Shown here in pieces: positions 1-7,973 of a stretch of DNA of 64,000 bases. Each line of letters begins with the position of its first letter. The first letter of the stretch is position 1. Position numbers and translations under genes: made by a program. The stretch comes from Pseudorhodoplanes sp. (GTDB lineage Bacteria > Pseudomonadota > Alphaproteobacteria > Rhizobiales > Xanthobacteraceae), in the NCBI GenBank assembly GCA_019187085.1, contig JABARS010000012.1, positions 40,672 to 104,671 on the forward strand. Direction: 5' to 3'. The notes under the pieces were generated by a model that was not told where the DNA came from, searched no databases, and saw nothing but the letters and a program-made list of their open reading frames with translations.

Positions 1-173
1 GTGGCGCGTGCATAGGGGTCGATATCGACCGAGCCGGTCTTCGGCCAGGCGGTCCAGGCGCCGATGGTGAAAGAGCCGAACGCCGTGCCGCGCGACAACG
101 TGAGCAGGGTCGTGCCGAGCCCGACCAGGGCGGCGACGGCAAAGGCGAGGAGCAGGCCGGCGAGGAGGCGCAC
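1..173 (-). CDS. DUF1214-family protein, 5' part only (runs off the left edge)
   Basis: A GTG-started reading frame on the minus strand stays open to the window edge, giving the first 57 residues. It begins with a hydrophobic segment (residues 2-22, LLAGLLLAFAVAALVGLG...) that is either an uncleaved anchor or a signal peptide. A segment rich in Gly and Trp follows (AFGSFTIGAWTAWPKTGS), typical of the start of DUF1214 proteins found beside DUF1254 proteins in Bradyrhizobium relatives. No strong Shine-Dalgarno is seen; GTG is chosen because the membrane segment follows directly. The function of the family is unknown. It is probably co-oriented with the penicillin-binding protein gene just upstream. 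Confidence 0.6.
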   Translation of the reverse strand, partial: MRLLAGLLLAFAVAALVGLGTTLLTLSRGTAFGSFTIGAWTAWPKTGSVDIDPYARA

Positions 174-241
174 TTTCGATCCCGTTGATCAGGCCGGTCG
201 GCGACCGAAGGTCATCGGCATGGAGGGTCTTGTCCGCACGT

Positions 242-2485
242 TCAGTTGCCGCGCACGGTTCGCACCGGCGCGCCCTCGGAGGCCGCGATCGTTTTGTCCG
301 GCGCCGGCGCGACATTGAGCCCGGTGGTGCGGTCGGTCGCGGGCGGCGTCCTGGCCATGGCGCGGGAGGCGTCTTCCAGCATGCGCTCGATGCGCACGAG
401 GATGGCGGCGCCCTTGCTGGTCAGGAGCGCGGGCGGGGGCACGTAATCGGGCGACTTGACGTTGGCTGCGACTTCGCCGCCGACCGAAGGCCCGGACGGC
501 TTCACGCCCGGGATCGGCTTGATGTCGAGCCCCTGATGCGCATAGGCCATGATCTGCTGCCAGACCATCGCCGGCAGCGAGCCGCCGGTCATGCGGTTGG
601 TGGGCGCATAGTCGTCGTTGCCGGCCCAGATGCCGGCCGACATGTTGCCGGTATAGCCGACGAACCAGGCGTCGCGGTAGGCATTGGTGGTGCCGGTCTT
701 GCCGGCGGCCTTCACGCCCGGGATCTGCGCGCGGCGGCCGGTGCCGGCTTCCACGACCTGGTTCATGATCACGTTCATGTCGCCTGCGACCTTCGGGCTC
801 ATGACCTGCACCGGCTTCTTGCCGTCGCGGTCGAAGCGCCAGATCACCTCGCCGGTCGAGCTGCGCACCTCGATCGCCGCATGCGGCACGATCGCGCGCC
901 CGCCGTTCGGGAAGGTCGCGTAGGCGCCGGTATGGTCGAGCACCGTGACTTCGGCGGCGCCGATCGGCAGCGACGGCGTGTCGGTGAGCGGCGTGCGCAG
1001 GCCCATGCGGCGCGCCAGATCGACGATCTTGTTGCGGCCGGTGCGCGGATTGCCGTTGCCGATAGTGATCGAGAGCTTGACCGCGATGGTGTTGATCGAA
1101 CGCACGAGCGCGGTGGTGAACGACATCGCGCCGGAATAGCCGCCCGAATAATTGTGCGGGCACCAGTTGCCGATACAGACGGGTCCGTCGACCACCGTCG
1201 AATCCGGCTTCAGCAGGCCGCTTTCGAGGGCTGCGGCATAGACATAGGGCTTGAACGAGGAGCCCGGCTGACGCAATGCGTCGGTCGCGCGGTTGAACTG
1301 GCTCGTGCCGTAATCGCGGCCGCCGACCATCGCGCGCACGGTGCCGTCATTGTCCATCACCACCGCGGCGATCTGGCGCGCCTTGTAGACCGGACCGTAC
1401 TGGCGCAGCAGGTTCTCCACCACGTTCTCGGCGTGCCGCTGCAGGTTGGAATCGAGGCCGGTGCGCACGATGAAGACGCGCTCGACGATATGCTTGGGGA
1501 ACGTGTCGACGAGCTTGCGCATGTCTTCGAACGCCCAGTCGAGATAATAGTTGGGCAGGCGTTCGTCGCGCCGGTCGATGGCGTTGGCCGGGTTGCGGCG
1601 GGCGCCGAACACCTGGCCTTCCGTCATCATGCCGGCCTCGACCAGATTATCGAGCACGACGTTGGCGCGCGCGCGCGCGGCCGGCAGGTTGATGTGCGGG
1701 GCGAAGCGGGTCGGCGCCTTGAACAGGCCGGCCAGCATCGCCGACTCGGCGAGGTTCACGTCGCGCGCCGACTTGGCGAAGTAATACTGGGCGGCGGCGT
1801 CGACGCCGAACGTGCCGCCGCCGAGATAGGCGCGGTCGAGATAGAGCTTGAGGATTTCGTTCTTGGTGAGCCGCGTCTCGATAAAGAGCGCAAGGAAGGC
1901 TTCCTTGACCTTGCGCTCGATGGTGCGCTCGTTGGACAGGAACAGGTTCTTGGCGAGCTGCTGGGTGATGGAGGAGCCGCCCTGCACGACGCCGCCGGCG
2001 CGCGCATTGGTCAGCAGCGCGCGGAAGGTGCCGGCAATGTCGATGCCGAAATGGTCGAAAAACCGCCGGTCTTCGGTCGCCAGCACCGCCTTGATGAGAT
2101 GGTCGGGAAACTGGTCGAGCGGGATCGCGTCATTGTGCTTGATGCCGCGCGAGCCGATCTCGTTGCCGTAGCGGTCGAGGAAGGTGACCGCCAGTTCCGA
2201 CTTCTTCAGCCAGTCCTCGTCCGAGGTCTCGCGAAAGGCCGGGATGGCGAGGGCGAGCATCAGCACGAGCCCGCCGGTGCCGAGCGTCGCGGCTTCCGAG
2301 ACCGGCTCCACCAGGAGCCAGCGCCGCCAGCCCGCGACATAGAAGCCGTCCATATAGGCGGTGAAGCGCTCGAACAGCTCGCGCGCCCAGCGGCCGGCAT
2401 GGAACAGCCCGGAATCGATGCGGGCATCGAGATCGAGGAAAAAGCGCCGCAGGCGCTCCTTCAGGCTGATGGATGGCTCGTCCAC
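242..2485 (-). CDS. Class A penicillin-binding protein (bifunctional glycosyltransferase/transpeptidase)
   Basis: This 747-residue protein polymerises and cross-links peptidoglycan at the periplasmic face of the inner membrane. After a cytoplasmic N-terminus and one membrane segment (about 68-84) comes the GT51 glycosyltransferase domain, with the catalytic Glu138 in EDRRFFDHFGID and the GGSSITQQLAKN motif at about 170-180. The transpeptidase domain has the nucleophile in SSFK (Ser409-Lys412), an SIN motif and KTGT near residue 600. Length and order of motifs are normal for PBP1a/1c-type enzymes. A proline-rich tail (PPPALLT...) follows. The ATG start is shared with a divergent spacer of about 200 bases in front of the YcgN-like gene. 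Which PBP1 paralogue this is cannot be settled from the sequence alone. Confidence 0.96.
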   Translation of the reverse strand: MDEPSISLKERLRRFFLDLDARIDSGLFHAGRWARELFERFTAYMDGFYVAGWRRWLLVEPVSEAATLGTGGLVLMLALAIPAFRETSDEDWLKKSELAVTFLDRYGNEIGSRGIKHNDAIPLDQFPDHLIKAVLATEDRRFFDHFGIDIAGTFRALLTNARAGGVVQGGSSITQQLAKNLFLSNERTIERKVKEAFLALFIETRLTKNEILKLYLDRAYLGGGTFGVDAAAQYYFAKSARDVNLAESAMLAGLFKAPTRFAPHINLPAARARANVVLDNLVEAGMMTEGQVFGARRNPANAIDRRDERLPNYYLDWAFEDMRKLVDTFPKHIVERVFIVRTGLDSNLQRHAENVVENLLRQYGPVYKARQIAAVVMDNDGTVRAMVGGRDYGTSQFNRATDALRQPGSSFKPYVYAAALESGLLKPDSTVVDGPVCIGNWCPHNYSGGYSGAMSFTTALVRSINTIAVKLSITIGNGNPRTGRNKIVDLARRMGLRTPLTDTPSLPIGAAEVTVLDHTGAYATFPNGGRAIVPHAAIEVRSSTGEVIWRFDRDGKKPVQVMSPKVAGDMNVIMNQVVEAGTGRRAQIPGVKAAGKTGTTNAYRDAWFVGYTGNMSAGIWAGNDDYAPTNRMTGGSLPAMVWQQIMAYAHQGLDIKPIPGVKPSGPSVGGEVAANVKSPDYVPPPALLTSKGAAILVRIERMLEDASRAMARTPPATDRTTGLNVAPAPDKTIAASEGAPVRTVRGN

Positions 2486-2684
2486 GGGGCGAAAATCCTG
2501 ACGGGCCGGCGGTTCCCGGCCAGAGCGGGGCGCAACGGCCTCGGAATTCCTTCTATAACATTCGCGCCGTACCGGCCACGGGCGCGCGTGTCTGTGATGA
2601 ATCGTTTATCGGGATAAAAGGGGGCCAAAAGGCGGCTGCGGCCGACCAGGTCCTTCCAGCGCCCGACTGCCCGGAGCCCGTTTC

Positions 2685-3287
2685 TTGATTGCCAAACCGC
2701 CCCGCAAGCCCGCCTCCGCAGCCGCGTCATCCGCGCCGGCGCCCCCCGCCGGGGCGGACGAGCGGCCCTTCTGGCAGCGCAAGACGCTGTCCGAAATGAC
2801 CGACGCGGAATGGGAAAGCCTGTGCGACGGTTGCGGGCGCTGCTGCCTGAACAAGCTCGAGGACGAGGATACCGGACGCACGTTCTTCACCGACGTCGCC
2901 TGCCGGCTGCTCGACTGGAATACCTGCCGCTGCAAGGATTACCGGAACCGCCAGAAAAAGGTGCCCGATTGCGTGCGCCTGACCCCGCGCAACGTGCGCC
3001 GCATCGTCTGGCTGCCGCCGACCTGCGCCTACGACCTGCTGGCCAAGGGCCGCGACCTGTATTGGTGGCACCCGCTGGTCTCGGGCGATCCGGATACGGT
3101 GCACACGGCCGGTATTTCGGTACGCGGGCGCGTGCGCGCGGGCGAGGAGACGGTGCCCGACGAGGAACTGGAAAACTACATCGTGAGCTGGCCGGGGCAG
3201 GTTCCCCGCAGCGGCAGCAAGGCCGCCGCGCCGGGCCGCAAACCGGCCGCGGCGGCGCCGGCAAAAACACCGGTCAGGCGCTCCTGA
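2685..3287 (+). CDS. YcgN/UPF0260 family cysteine-cluster protein
   Basis: A 200-residue cytoplasmic protein with the hallmark CDGCGRCC motif (residues 48-55) and further Cys ([21 protein letters not shown]). These are expected to bind zinc or an iron-sulphur cluster; the family's role is unknown. The likely start is TTG at 2685, with GGAG eight bases upstream. The N-terminal 25 residues and the C-terminal 30 are Ala/Pro-rich and low in complexity, longer than in E. coli YcgN, so the conserved core is about residues 28-170. It is divergent from the penicillin-binding protein gene. Confidence 0.88.
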   Translation: MIAKPPRKPASAAASSAPAPPAGADERPFWQRKTLSEMTDAEWESLCDGCGRCCLNKLEDEDTGRTFFTDVACRLLDWNTCRCKDYRNRQKKVPDCVRLTPRNVRRIVWLPPTCAYDLLAKGRDLYWWHPLVSGDPDTVHTAGISVRGRVRAGEETVPDEELENYIVSWPGQVPRSGSKAAAPGRKPAAAAPAKTPVRRS

Positions 3288-3408
3288 GCGTCGTTTTCCT
3301 CCGAACGACATGCAGGAAGTCCAATAAAACGTGCATGCAGCGCGCTTTGTGGGTATAAGGAAGAAAAATAGGAAGAAGGAAGAAACCGCAGCGCGGCCGG
3401 AGCCTGCC

Positions 3409-3672
3409 ATGGCGCTCAATATCAAGAATGCCGAGACCGAAAAGCTCGCCCGCGAGCTGGCCCGCCGCCGCCGGCAAGGCATCACCGAGGTGGTGACCGA
3501 GGCGCTGCGCCGCGAGCTCGAACGCGAGCGACGGCGGCCGCCTGCCGGTGCCGCCGAAGTCCGCCTGCGCCGCATCGAAGCCATCCTTGGGCGCCATCGC
3601 GCGCGGCCGCAGCGCGATACCCGGCCCCCCGACGAGATCATCGGCTACAATGAAAGCGGCGTATTCGACTGA
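3409..3672 (+). CDS. vapB: VapB-type antitoxin
   Basis: An 87-residue protein starting MALNIKNAETEKLARELA, the classic N-terminus of the VapB family formerly called Rv0623-like transcription factors. The N-terminal part should form a ribbon-helix-helix DNA-binding dimer that represses its own promoter. The C-terminal part (RRIEAILGRHR... DEIIGYNESGVFD) would wrap around the VapC active site. The stop codon overlaps the ATG of vapC by one base (TGATG), so translation is coupled. The preceding 60 bases are purine-rich (GGAAGAAGGAAGAAA) and supply the ribosome-binding site. Confidence 0.9.
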   Translation: MALNIKNAETEKLARELARRRRQGITEVVTEALRRELERERRRPPAGAAEVRLRRIEAILGRHRARPQRDTRPPDEIIGYNESGVFD

Positions 3673-4094
3673 TGGTTATCGACACGTCCGCGCTGATTGC
3701 CATCCTGCGTGGCGAGCCGGAGGAGGCGGCCTTTCTGCGGGCCATCCTTGCCGCACCGCGGCGGATGATTTCGGCCATGACCAAGCTCGAAGCCTCTACG
3801 GTGGCGGTCGGGGCGGGCGATCCCGCCGGGGCGGACGATCTCGACGAATTGCTGGCCGAGCTGCAGGTGACGGTGGTGCCGTTCGACGATTGCCAGGCCG
3901 ATGTCGCGCGCGAGGCGTTCGTGCGCTTCGGCCGCGGGCGGCACCCGGCGGCGCTCAATTTCGGCGACTGCGCGGCCTATGCGCTGGCGGTCTGCGAGGC
4001 CGAGCCGCTCCTTTTCAAGGGCACCGATTTCGGCGCGACCGATGTGGCGGTGGTGGTGCCGGGCGGCGGATCGTTTCAGGAAAATATTCCTTGA
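3672..4094 (+). CDS. vapC: VapC-type PIN-domain ribonuclease toxin
   Basis: A 140-residue PIN-domain protein. The acidic metal-binding residues are visible: Asp4 in MVIDTSAL, Glu in TKLEAST (about 40), Asp in NFGDCAAYAL (about 99) and Asp in FKGTDF (about 117). VapC enzymes cleave RNA, often initiator tRNA or rRNA, and are neutralised by VapB, encoded directly upstream with a one-base overlap. The reading frame is intact. Its stop codon lies inside the -35 hexamer of the promoter in front of the terminase-like gene at 4273, so this pair sits exactly at the left border of the GTA cluster. Confidence 0.92.
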   Translation: MVIDTSALIAILRGEPEEAAFLRAILAAPRRMISAMTKLEASTVAVGAGDPAGADDLDELLAELQVTVVPFDDCQADVAREAFVRFGRGRHPAALNFGDCAAYALAVCEAEPLLFKGTDFGATDVAVVVPGGGSFQENIP

Positions 4095-4119
4095 CAGCGT
4101 CCCGCTGCTCCGTTAAGGT
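4091..4119 (+). promoter_or_regulatory. Sigma-70-like promoter, copy A (GTA left border)
   Basis: TTGACA (4091-4096), a 17-base spacer and TAAGGT (4114-4119). The same layout recurs at 6102-6130, and the two stretches share CTTGACAGCG, a GCTGC-type spacer core and CACGCTCC just after the -10. The repeat suggests that both small terminase-like genes are controlled together. Confidence 0.6.
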
Positions 4120-4166
4120 TGCACCACGCTCCAGATTTGCGCCGTCGGATTTTGCGCCTTCAAACC

Positions 4167-4190
4167 AGCCCGCCACTGCGGGCTTTTTTA
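4167..4190 (+). terminator. Rho-independent-type hairpin in the leader of the terminase-like gene
   Basis: AGCCCGC-CACT-GCGGGCT followed by six T. It lies about 50 bases after promoter copy A and 80 bases before the ATG at 4273, so it either ends vapBC transcription or attenuates the next gene. The sequence TTTTTTATTGG after the stem also follows the terminator at 26052. Confidence 0.65.
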
Positions 4191-4272
4191 TTGGCGGCCG
4201 GTGCGCCGGGCATCGCCATCAATCACGCACGGCACCGCATCGCCGTCTTACTTCTTCTCCCGAAAGCCCCTC

Positions 4273-4881
4273 ATGACCCGCAGACCGAACTCCCTCGCGC
4301 GGCCGGAAAGCCCCTGTGCGCCGCCGGGCGAGGCCGACATCGCATGCGCGCGCGAGATGTATGTCGAGGGCTTCACGGTCGCGCGCATCCTGACGCAATG
4401 CAATATGTCGTCCGGTACGCTTTATTACTGGCTCAACGGCGGGCCGACCAAGGCGGGCGCGCCGGCGCTGCCGCCGATCCCGCGCCGGCGGGCCGTTGCC
4501 GGCAAGCGCCGCCGTGCGCCGTGCGGCGACGCGGTCTCGCTCCATGCGCGGCTCTATCGCACCGCCGAGCGGCAGGTGCGCGACATCGAAAGGCGGCTGG
4601 CGCGGGCCGGCCGGCCGACCGGCGAGCGCGAGGCCGATGCGCGGATGCTGGCCTTGCTGGTGAAGACGCTGCGCGATCTCGCAGGGCTCAACCTGCCCGG
4701 TGGGGAGGGAATGTCGGCTGCGCAGGAACGGCCCGCCGCCGATATCGAAGCCATGCGCGCGGAGCTTGCGCGCCGGCTCGAGACGCTCGCCGCGCAGGCG
4801 AAGGCGGATTGTCCCGGGGAAGAAGGTGCGGCGCCGGCCCGGCGCGCGGATCTCAATGCGCCGTCGCAGCCGGGCCGGTGA
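4273..4881 (+). CDS. Terminase-small-subunit-like protein with N-terminal helix-turn-helix
   Basis: A 202-residue protein. Residues about 24-55 (ACAREMYVEGFTVARIL then CNMSSGTLYYWLNGG) form a helix-turn-helix of the kind found at the start of phage small terminases and transposase-like regulators. The C-terminal half, from LYRTAERQVRDIERRLA to DIEAMRAELARRLETLAAQAKADCP, is clearly related to the protein encoded at 6276 next to TerL, which lacks the helix-turn-helix. By homology it could recognise DNA for packaging, or regulate the GTA cluster. No good Shine-Dalgarno is seen and an upstream GTG at 4201 is possible, but ATG 4273 fits the domain. Its 3' end overlaps the convergent DUF2336 gene by 29 bases. 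Confidence 0.7.
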   Translation: MTRRPNSLARPESPCAPPGEADIACAREMYVEGFTVARILTQCNMSSGTLYYWLNGGPTKAGAPALPPIPRRRAVAGKRRRAPCGDAVSLHARLYRTAERQVRDIERRLARAGRPTGEREADARMLALLVKTLRDLAGLNLPGGEGMSAAQERPAADIEAMRAELARRLETLAAQAKADCPGEEGAAPARRADLNAPSQPGR

Positions 4882-5959
4882 GGCCGGGATTGTCGCGCAG
4901 CCGATAGAAGCGCACGAGCTCCTGGGCGGTCGCCGGCTTGAGCCGCTCGAATGCCGCGAGCGCGGCTTCCGTCTCGCCGGGCGTCGGGTGCACGCTCGCC
5001 GCGCGCAATTGCAGCACCGCCTTCGCGGTCGCGCGCGACAGGCCCGCCGCCTTGACGAGGACCAGCACGTTCTCCGCGCGGTCGTTCACGATCGCGCGTT
5101 CGACGCCCTCGACCGACATGTCGCACAGGCGCGCCAGCGCCGTTGCGGTCTCCTCGAACTGTCCGGCGCGGGCGAAAGCTTCCACGTCGGCGTCGCGCAA
5201 CTGGCCGGCGCGGTGCAGATTGTCGATTATCGCCTGCGCCAGCGCATAGCGCGGGGATTCGGCGCGCAACGCGGTCTGGATGCGGTCGGCGGCGACGCGC
5301 ACGGCTTCCTCGACCGCCACTTCGGGATGGGAGACTTTCAGCTTCGCGCGCACGAGATCGGAGGCGCCCGCGATCAGCTTGATCAGCAGCGGGCGGGGCA
5401 GGTCGTCGCGCTCGCCGATGCGCAGGATCAGTTCGTCGTCGTATTCGCTGCGGGCGATCAGCGTCTCGTAGCCGAGCTCGGAGAAGCACGCGCCCGGATT
5501 GCCGGCAAGGCCGATCAGCACCGGGCGCTCGCCGCGCGCGACCAGGATGTCGGTGACGCGTGCCCCGAGCGTCTGGCGCCGCGAGATCGCAAGCAGGTGC
5601 TGCTGGCCGCGCGTCATCGCGCAGGCGACCAGCGTATCCTCGGCCACGCGCTCCGACTGCGAGAGCACGGGCCAGGCGACCTCGATCGCCTCGTCGGAGG
5701 CGAGGTGGTTCATCAAGGCGGGCGGGGCGTTGGCGATCAAGGCGAGCCGCGTGGCGAGCGTCGCGCGCGCGGCGACCTCGATTTCGGCCGCAAGCAGGAG
5801 CAGCACGTCGTCGAAGACGCGGATCTCGTCGTCGGAATAATGGGCGCTGTTGTCGACGAACAGCTCGGTCACCTGCCGCAGCATGTCGGCGCGGCGCGCG
5901 CCGGAGCCGTGCGCGATGGCGGCTTCGACGTCCTGCATGAATTCGATCGGCGGCGACAT
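4853..5959 (-). CDS. DUF2336 domain protein
   Basis: A 368-residue, mostly helical protein of the alphaproteobacterial DUF2336 family, whose function is unknown. It contains repeated HEAT-like helices with alternating acidic and hydrophobic positions (for example LALIANAPPALMNHLASDEAIEVAWPVL as separate helices) and no membrane segment. The ATG giving MSPPIEFMQDVEAAI is preferred; MQDVEAAIAHG seven codons later is an alternative. It is transcribed against the two terminase-like genes and sits exactly between them. Its 5' side faces the spacer that carries promoter copy B. Whether it belongs to the GTA or is a passenger cannot be told. Confidence 0.8.
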   Translation of the reverse strand: MSPPIEFMQDVEAAIAHGSGARRADMLRQVTELFVDNSAHYSDDEIRVFDDVLLLLAAEIEVAARATLATRLALIANAPPALMNHLASDEAIEVAWPVLSQSERVAEDTLVACAMTRGQQHLLAISRRQTLGARVTDILVARGERPVLIGLAGNPGACFSELGYETLIARSEYDDELILRIGERDDLPRPLLIKLIAGASDLVRAKLKVSHPEVAVEEAVRVAADRIQTALRAESPRYALAQAIIDNLHRAGQLRDADVEAFARAGQFEETATALARLCDMSVEGVERAIVNDRAENVLVLVKAAGLSRATAKAVLQLRAASVHPTPGETEAALAAFERLKPATAQELVRFYRLRDNPGLTGPAATAH

Positions 5960-6101
5960 GACGGCGCGCAATTCCGTGACAGTTAAGACCGGTTAGGAGT
6001 CTAGGCGCGCCACCGTTAGGAAGCTGTAAACGAAAAAACTCGCGCGCGGCGGAGCCCGGCCGCAAGTTTTGCGAGCGAAGGACGGTCTAGGAAAAAAATC
6101 C

Positions 6102-6130
6102 TTGACAGCGATGCGCTGCCCCGCTATCGT
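6102..6130 (+). promoter_or_regulatory. Sigma-70-like promoter, copy B (in front of TerS/TerL)
   Basis: TTGACA (6102-6107), a 17-base spacer and TATCGT (6125-6130), followed by CACGCTCC. It matches promoter copy A at 4091 in hexamers, spacing and downstream bases. It is the obvious start of the GTA head operon; about 145 bases of leader precede the ATG at 6276. Confidence 0.65.
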
Positions 6131-6275
6131 TTCGTCACGCTCCCCATTTGGGCCCGCAGCGCCTGCTGCTCCGGTGGCTGCGCGGCCTGATGCATCGGAG
6201 AGCGGCCGGCGAGGCGTGATGCCGGCGCCCGTTTGTCAAACACCGCTTCGTCAAAATCTGCATAAGGGATCGCCC

Positions 6276-6638
6276 ATGGCGCGCCGCCGCACCGTGCGCA
6301 AGAGCGCGTCGCCCGACATTCGCGCCGAACTCGTCGCGCAATTGTGGACCGCCGCCGAGCGCCAGGCCGACGACATCGCCGCGCGCCTTGCCGCCTGCGG
6401 CGCCGCCCAGGTCAAAGCCGGCCACGACGCGCGCGCGCTCGCGGTGCTTGTCCAGACGCTGAAAGGCCTGTCGGCCTGCGAGGCCGCCCGCTCATCGCCC
6501 ACCGGAGAGGATCGCCACGCCGCACCCGGACATGACGACACCGTGCCCCGAGACATCGACGCGCTGCGCCGCGCGCTGGCGCGCCGCCTTGACCGGCTTG
6601 TCGCCGACGCAAAGGCTGCATGTCCTGACGAAGCTTAG
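6276..6638 (+). CDS. GTA terminase small subunit (gp1-like)
   Basis: A 120-residue basic helical protein placed immediately before TerL, the position of RcGTA gene 1, shown in that system to be the small terminase. Residues 23-60 (LWTAAERQADDIAARLAAC) and the end (DIDALRRALARRLDRLVADAKAACPDEA) match the protein at 4273, but the helix-turn-helix is missing. That agrees with GTAs packaging random host DNA without a specific site. AAGGGAT lies a few bases before ATG 6276, which supports this start over one at 6219. It overlaps the TerL reading frame. Confidence 0.75.
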   Translation: MARRRTVRKSASPDIRAELVAQLWTAAERQADDIAARLAACGAAQVKAGHDARALAVLVQTLKGLSACEAARSSPTGEDRHAAPGHDDTVPRDIDALRRALARRLDRLVADAKAACPDEA

Positions 6639-7884
6639 AGGGCGCGACCTCGAACTGCTGCTGTCCGATTTCGACGCCTTCGCGCACCCTTATCAATTGC
6701 CGCCGCTTGTCGCAGCGAACGGCGAAGACTGGAAGACCTGGCTCCTGATCGGCGGGCGCGGCGCGGGCAAGACGCGCGCCGGCGCGCAATGGGTGCGCAA
6801 GCTGGCGCTGTTGCAGCCGAGAAGCCGCATCGCGCTCGTGGGCGAGACCTTCGCCGACGTGCGCGACGTCATGATCGAGGGCGAGTCCGGCCTGCTCGCC
6901 ATCCATGCCGGGAGCGAGCGGCCGCTCTGGCAGCCTTCGCGCCGGCGACTGGAATGGAAGAACGGTGCGATCGCACAGGCATTCTCGGCGGAGGATCCGG
7001 AAAGCCTGCGCGGTCCGCAATTCTCCGCCGCCTGGGCGGACGAACTCGCCAAGTGGCGTCATGCCGAAGCAACCTTCGACATGCTGCAATTCGGACTGCG
7101 CCTTGGCGAGCGTCCGCGCCAGGTCGTCACCACGACGCCGCGTCCGCTGCCGCTGCTCAAGCGGCTCATGGCCGATCCGGCCAATGCGGTGACGCGCGCG
7201 AGCACGCGCGACAATGCCTTCAATCTTGCGCCGGGATTTCTCGACACGGTGCTGGCGCGCTATGCCGGCACGCGGCTCGGCCGGCAGGAGATCGAGGGCG
7301 AGATCGTCGAAGAGCGGCCTGACGCCTTATGGTCGCGCGCGCTGATCGAAAGCGTGCGCGTTGCGCAGGCGCCGCCGCTCGCGCGTGTCGTGGTGGCGGT
7401 CGATCCGCCGGCGTCGGCGCGCGAAGGCGCGGACGCCTGCGGGCTCCTTGCCGCCGGCCGCGCGGCCGACGGCAGCGTGTATGTGCTCGCCGACGAAAGC
7501 GCCGGCGGGCTCTCGCCCGCCGGCTGGGCGGCGCGCGCGATCGCGCTGTGGCGGCGGCTTGAGGCCGACGCGCTCGTGGTCGAGGTCAACCAGGGCGGCG
7601 ACATGGTGCGAGCGGTGATCGCGCAGGCCGATGCATCGGTGCCGGTGACGGCGGTGCGCGCCAGCCGCGGCAAGTGGCTGCGCGCGGAGCCGGTCGCAGC
7701 GCTCTACGAGCAGGGCCGCGTGAAGCATGCGGGCGTCTTTCCCGCGCTCGAAGACGAGATGTGCGACTTCGGCCTCGACGGCCTTTCGGGCGGGCGCTCG
7801 CCCGACCGGCTCGATGCGCTGGTGTGGGCGGTCACCGCGCTCACCTTCGAGGCGCGCGGTGAGCCGAGGGTGAGGGGGTTGTGA
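6532..7884 (+). CDS. GTA terminase large subunit / DNA-packaging ATPase-nuclease (gp2)
   Basis: The motor that pumps and cuts DNA into GTA heads. The ATPase domain has the Walker A motif GGRGAGKT (about residue 73 of this frame) and a Walker B in AAWADELAKW. The RNase H-like nuclease domain has acidic residues in VAVDPPAS and the terminal DALVWAVTAL. The frame is open from ATG 6532 (450 residues), but homologues begin near LTGLSPTQRLHVLTKL, so TTG at 6589 or 6598 may be the true start. Either way the gene overlaps the TerS gene, indicating coupling. An 89-base, A+T-richer gap follows before the portal gene and may hold a weak internal promoter. Confidence 0.93.
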   Translation: MTTPCPETSTRCAARWRAALTGLSPTQRLHVLTKLRGRDLELLLSDFDAFAHPYQLPPLVAANGEDWKTWLLIGGRGAGKTRAGAQWVRKLALLQPRSRIALVGETFADVRDVMIEGESGLLAIHAGSERPLWQPSRRRLEWKNGAIAQAFSAEDPESLRGPQFSAAWADELAKWRHAEATFDMLQFGLRLGERPRQVVTTTPRPLPLLKRLMADPANAVTRASTRDNAFNLAPGFLDTVLARYAGTRLGRQEIEGEIVEERPDALWSRALIESVRVAQAPPLARVVVAVDPPASAREGADACGLLAAGRAADGSVYVLADESAGGLSPAGWAARAIALWRRLEADALVVEVNQGGDMVRAVIAQADASVPVTAVRASRGKWLRAEPVAALYEQGRVKHAGVFPALEDEMCDFGLDGLSGGRSPDRLDALVWAVTALTFEARGEPRVRGL

Positions 7885-7973
7885 GAGGAGCTCAACAAAA
7901 TCCCCTTGCACGCACCAAATTATCGATTCTAGCGACTTGAAGCGGCTCCGGCCGCCGATCAAAGGCTCCAAAT

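Noticed and set aside
185..2617. Open frame of 810 codons on the plus strand
   Set aside because: It mirrors the penicillin-binding protein gene; its translation is His/Asp/Arg-rich with no motif, as expected for antisense frames in G+C-rich DNA.
4119..4907. Alternative frame of 262 codons over the terminase-like gene
   Set aside because: The frame at 4273 encodes a clear helix-turn-helix and a C-terminal part shared with the 6276 protein; the alternative is Arg/Ala-rich only.
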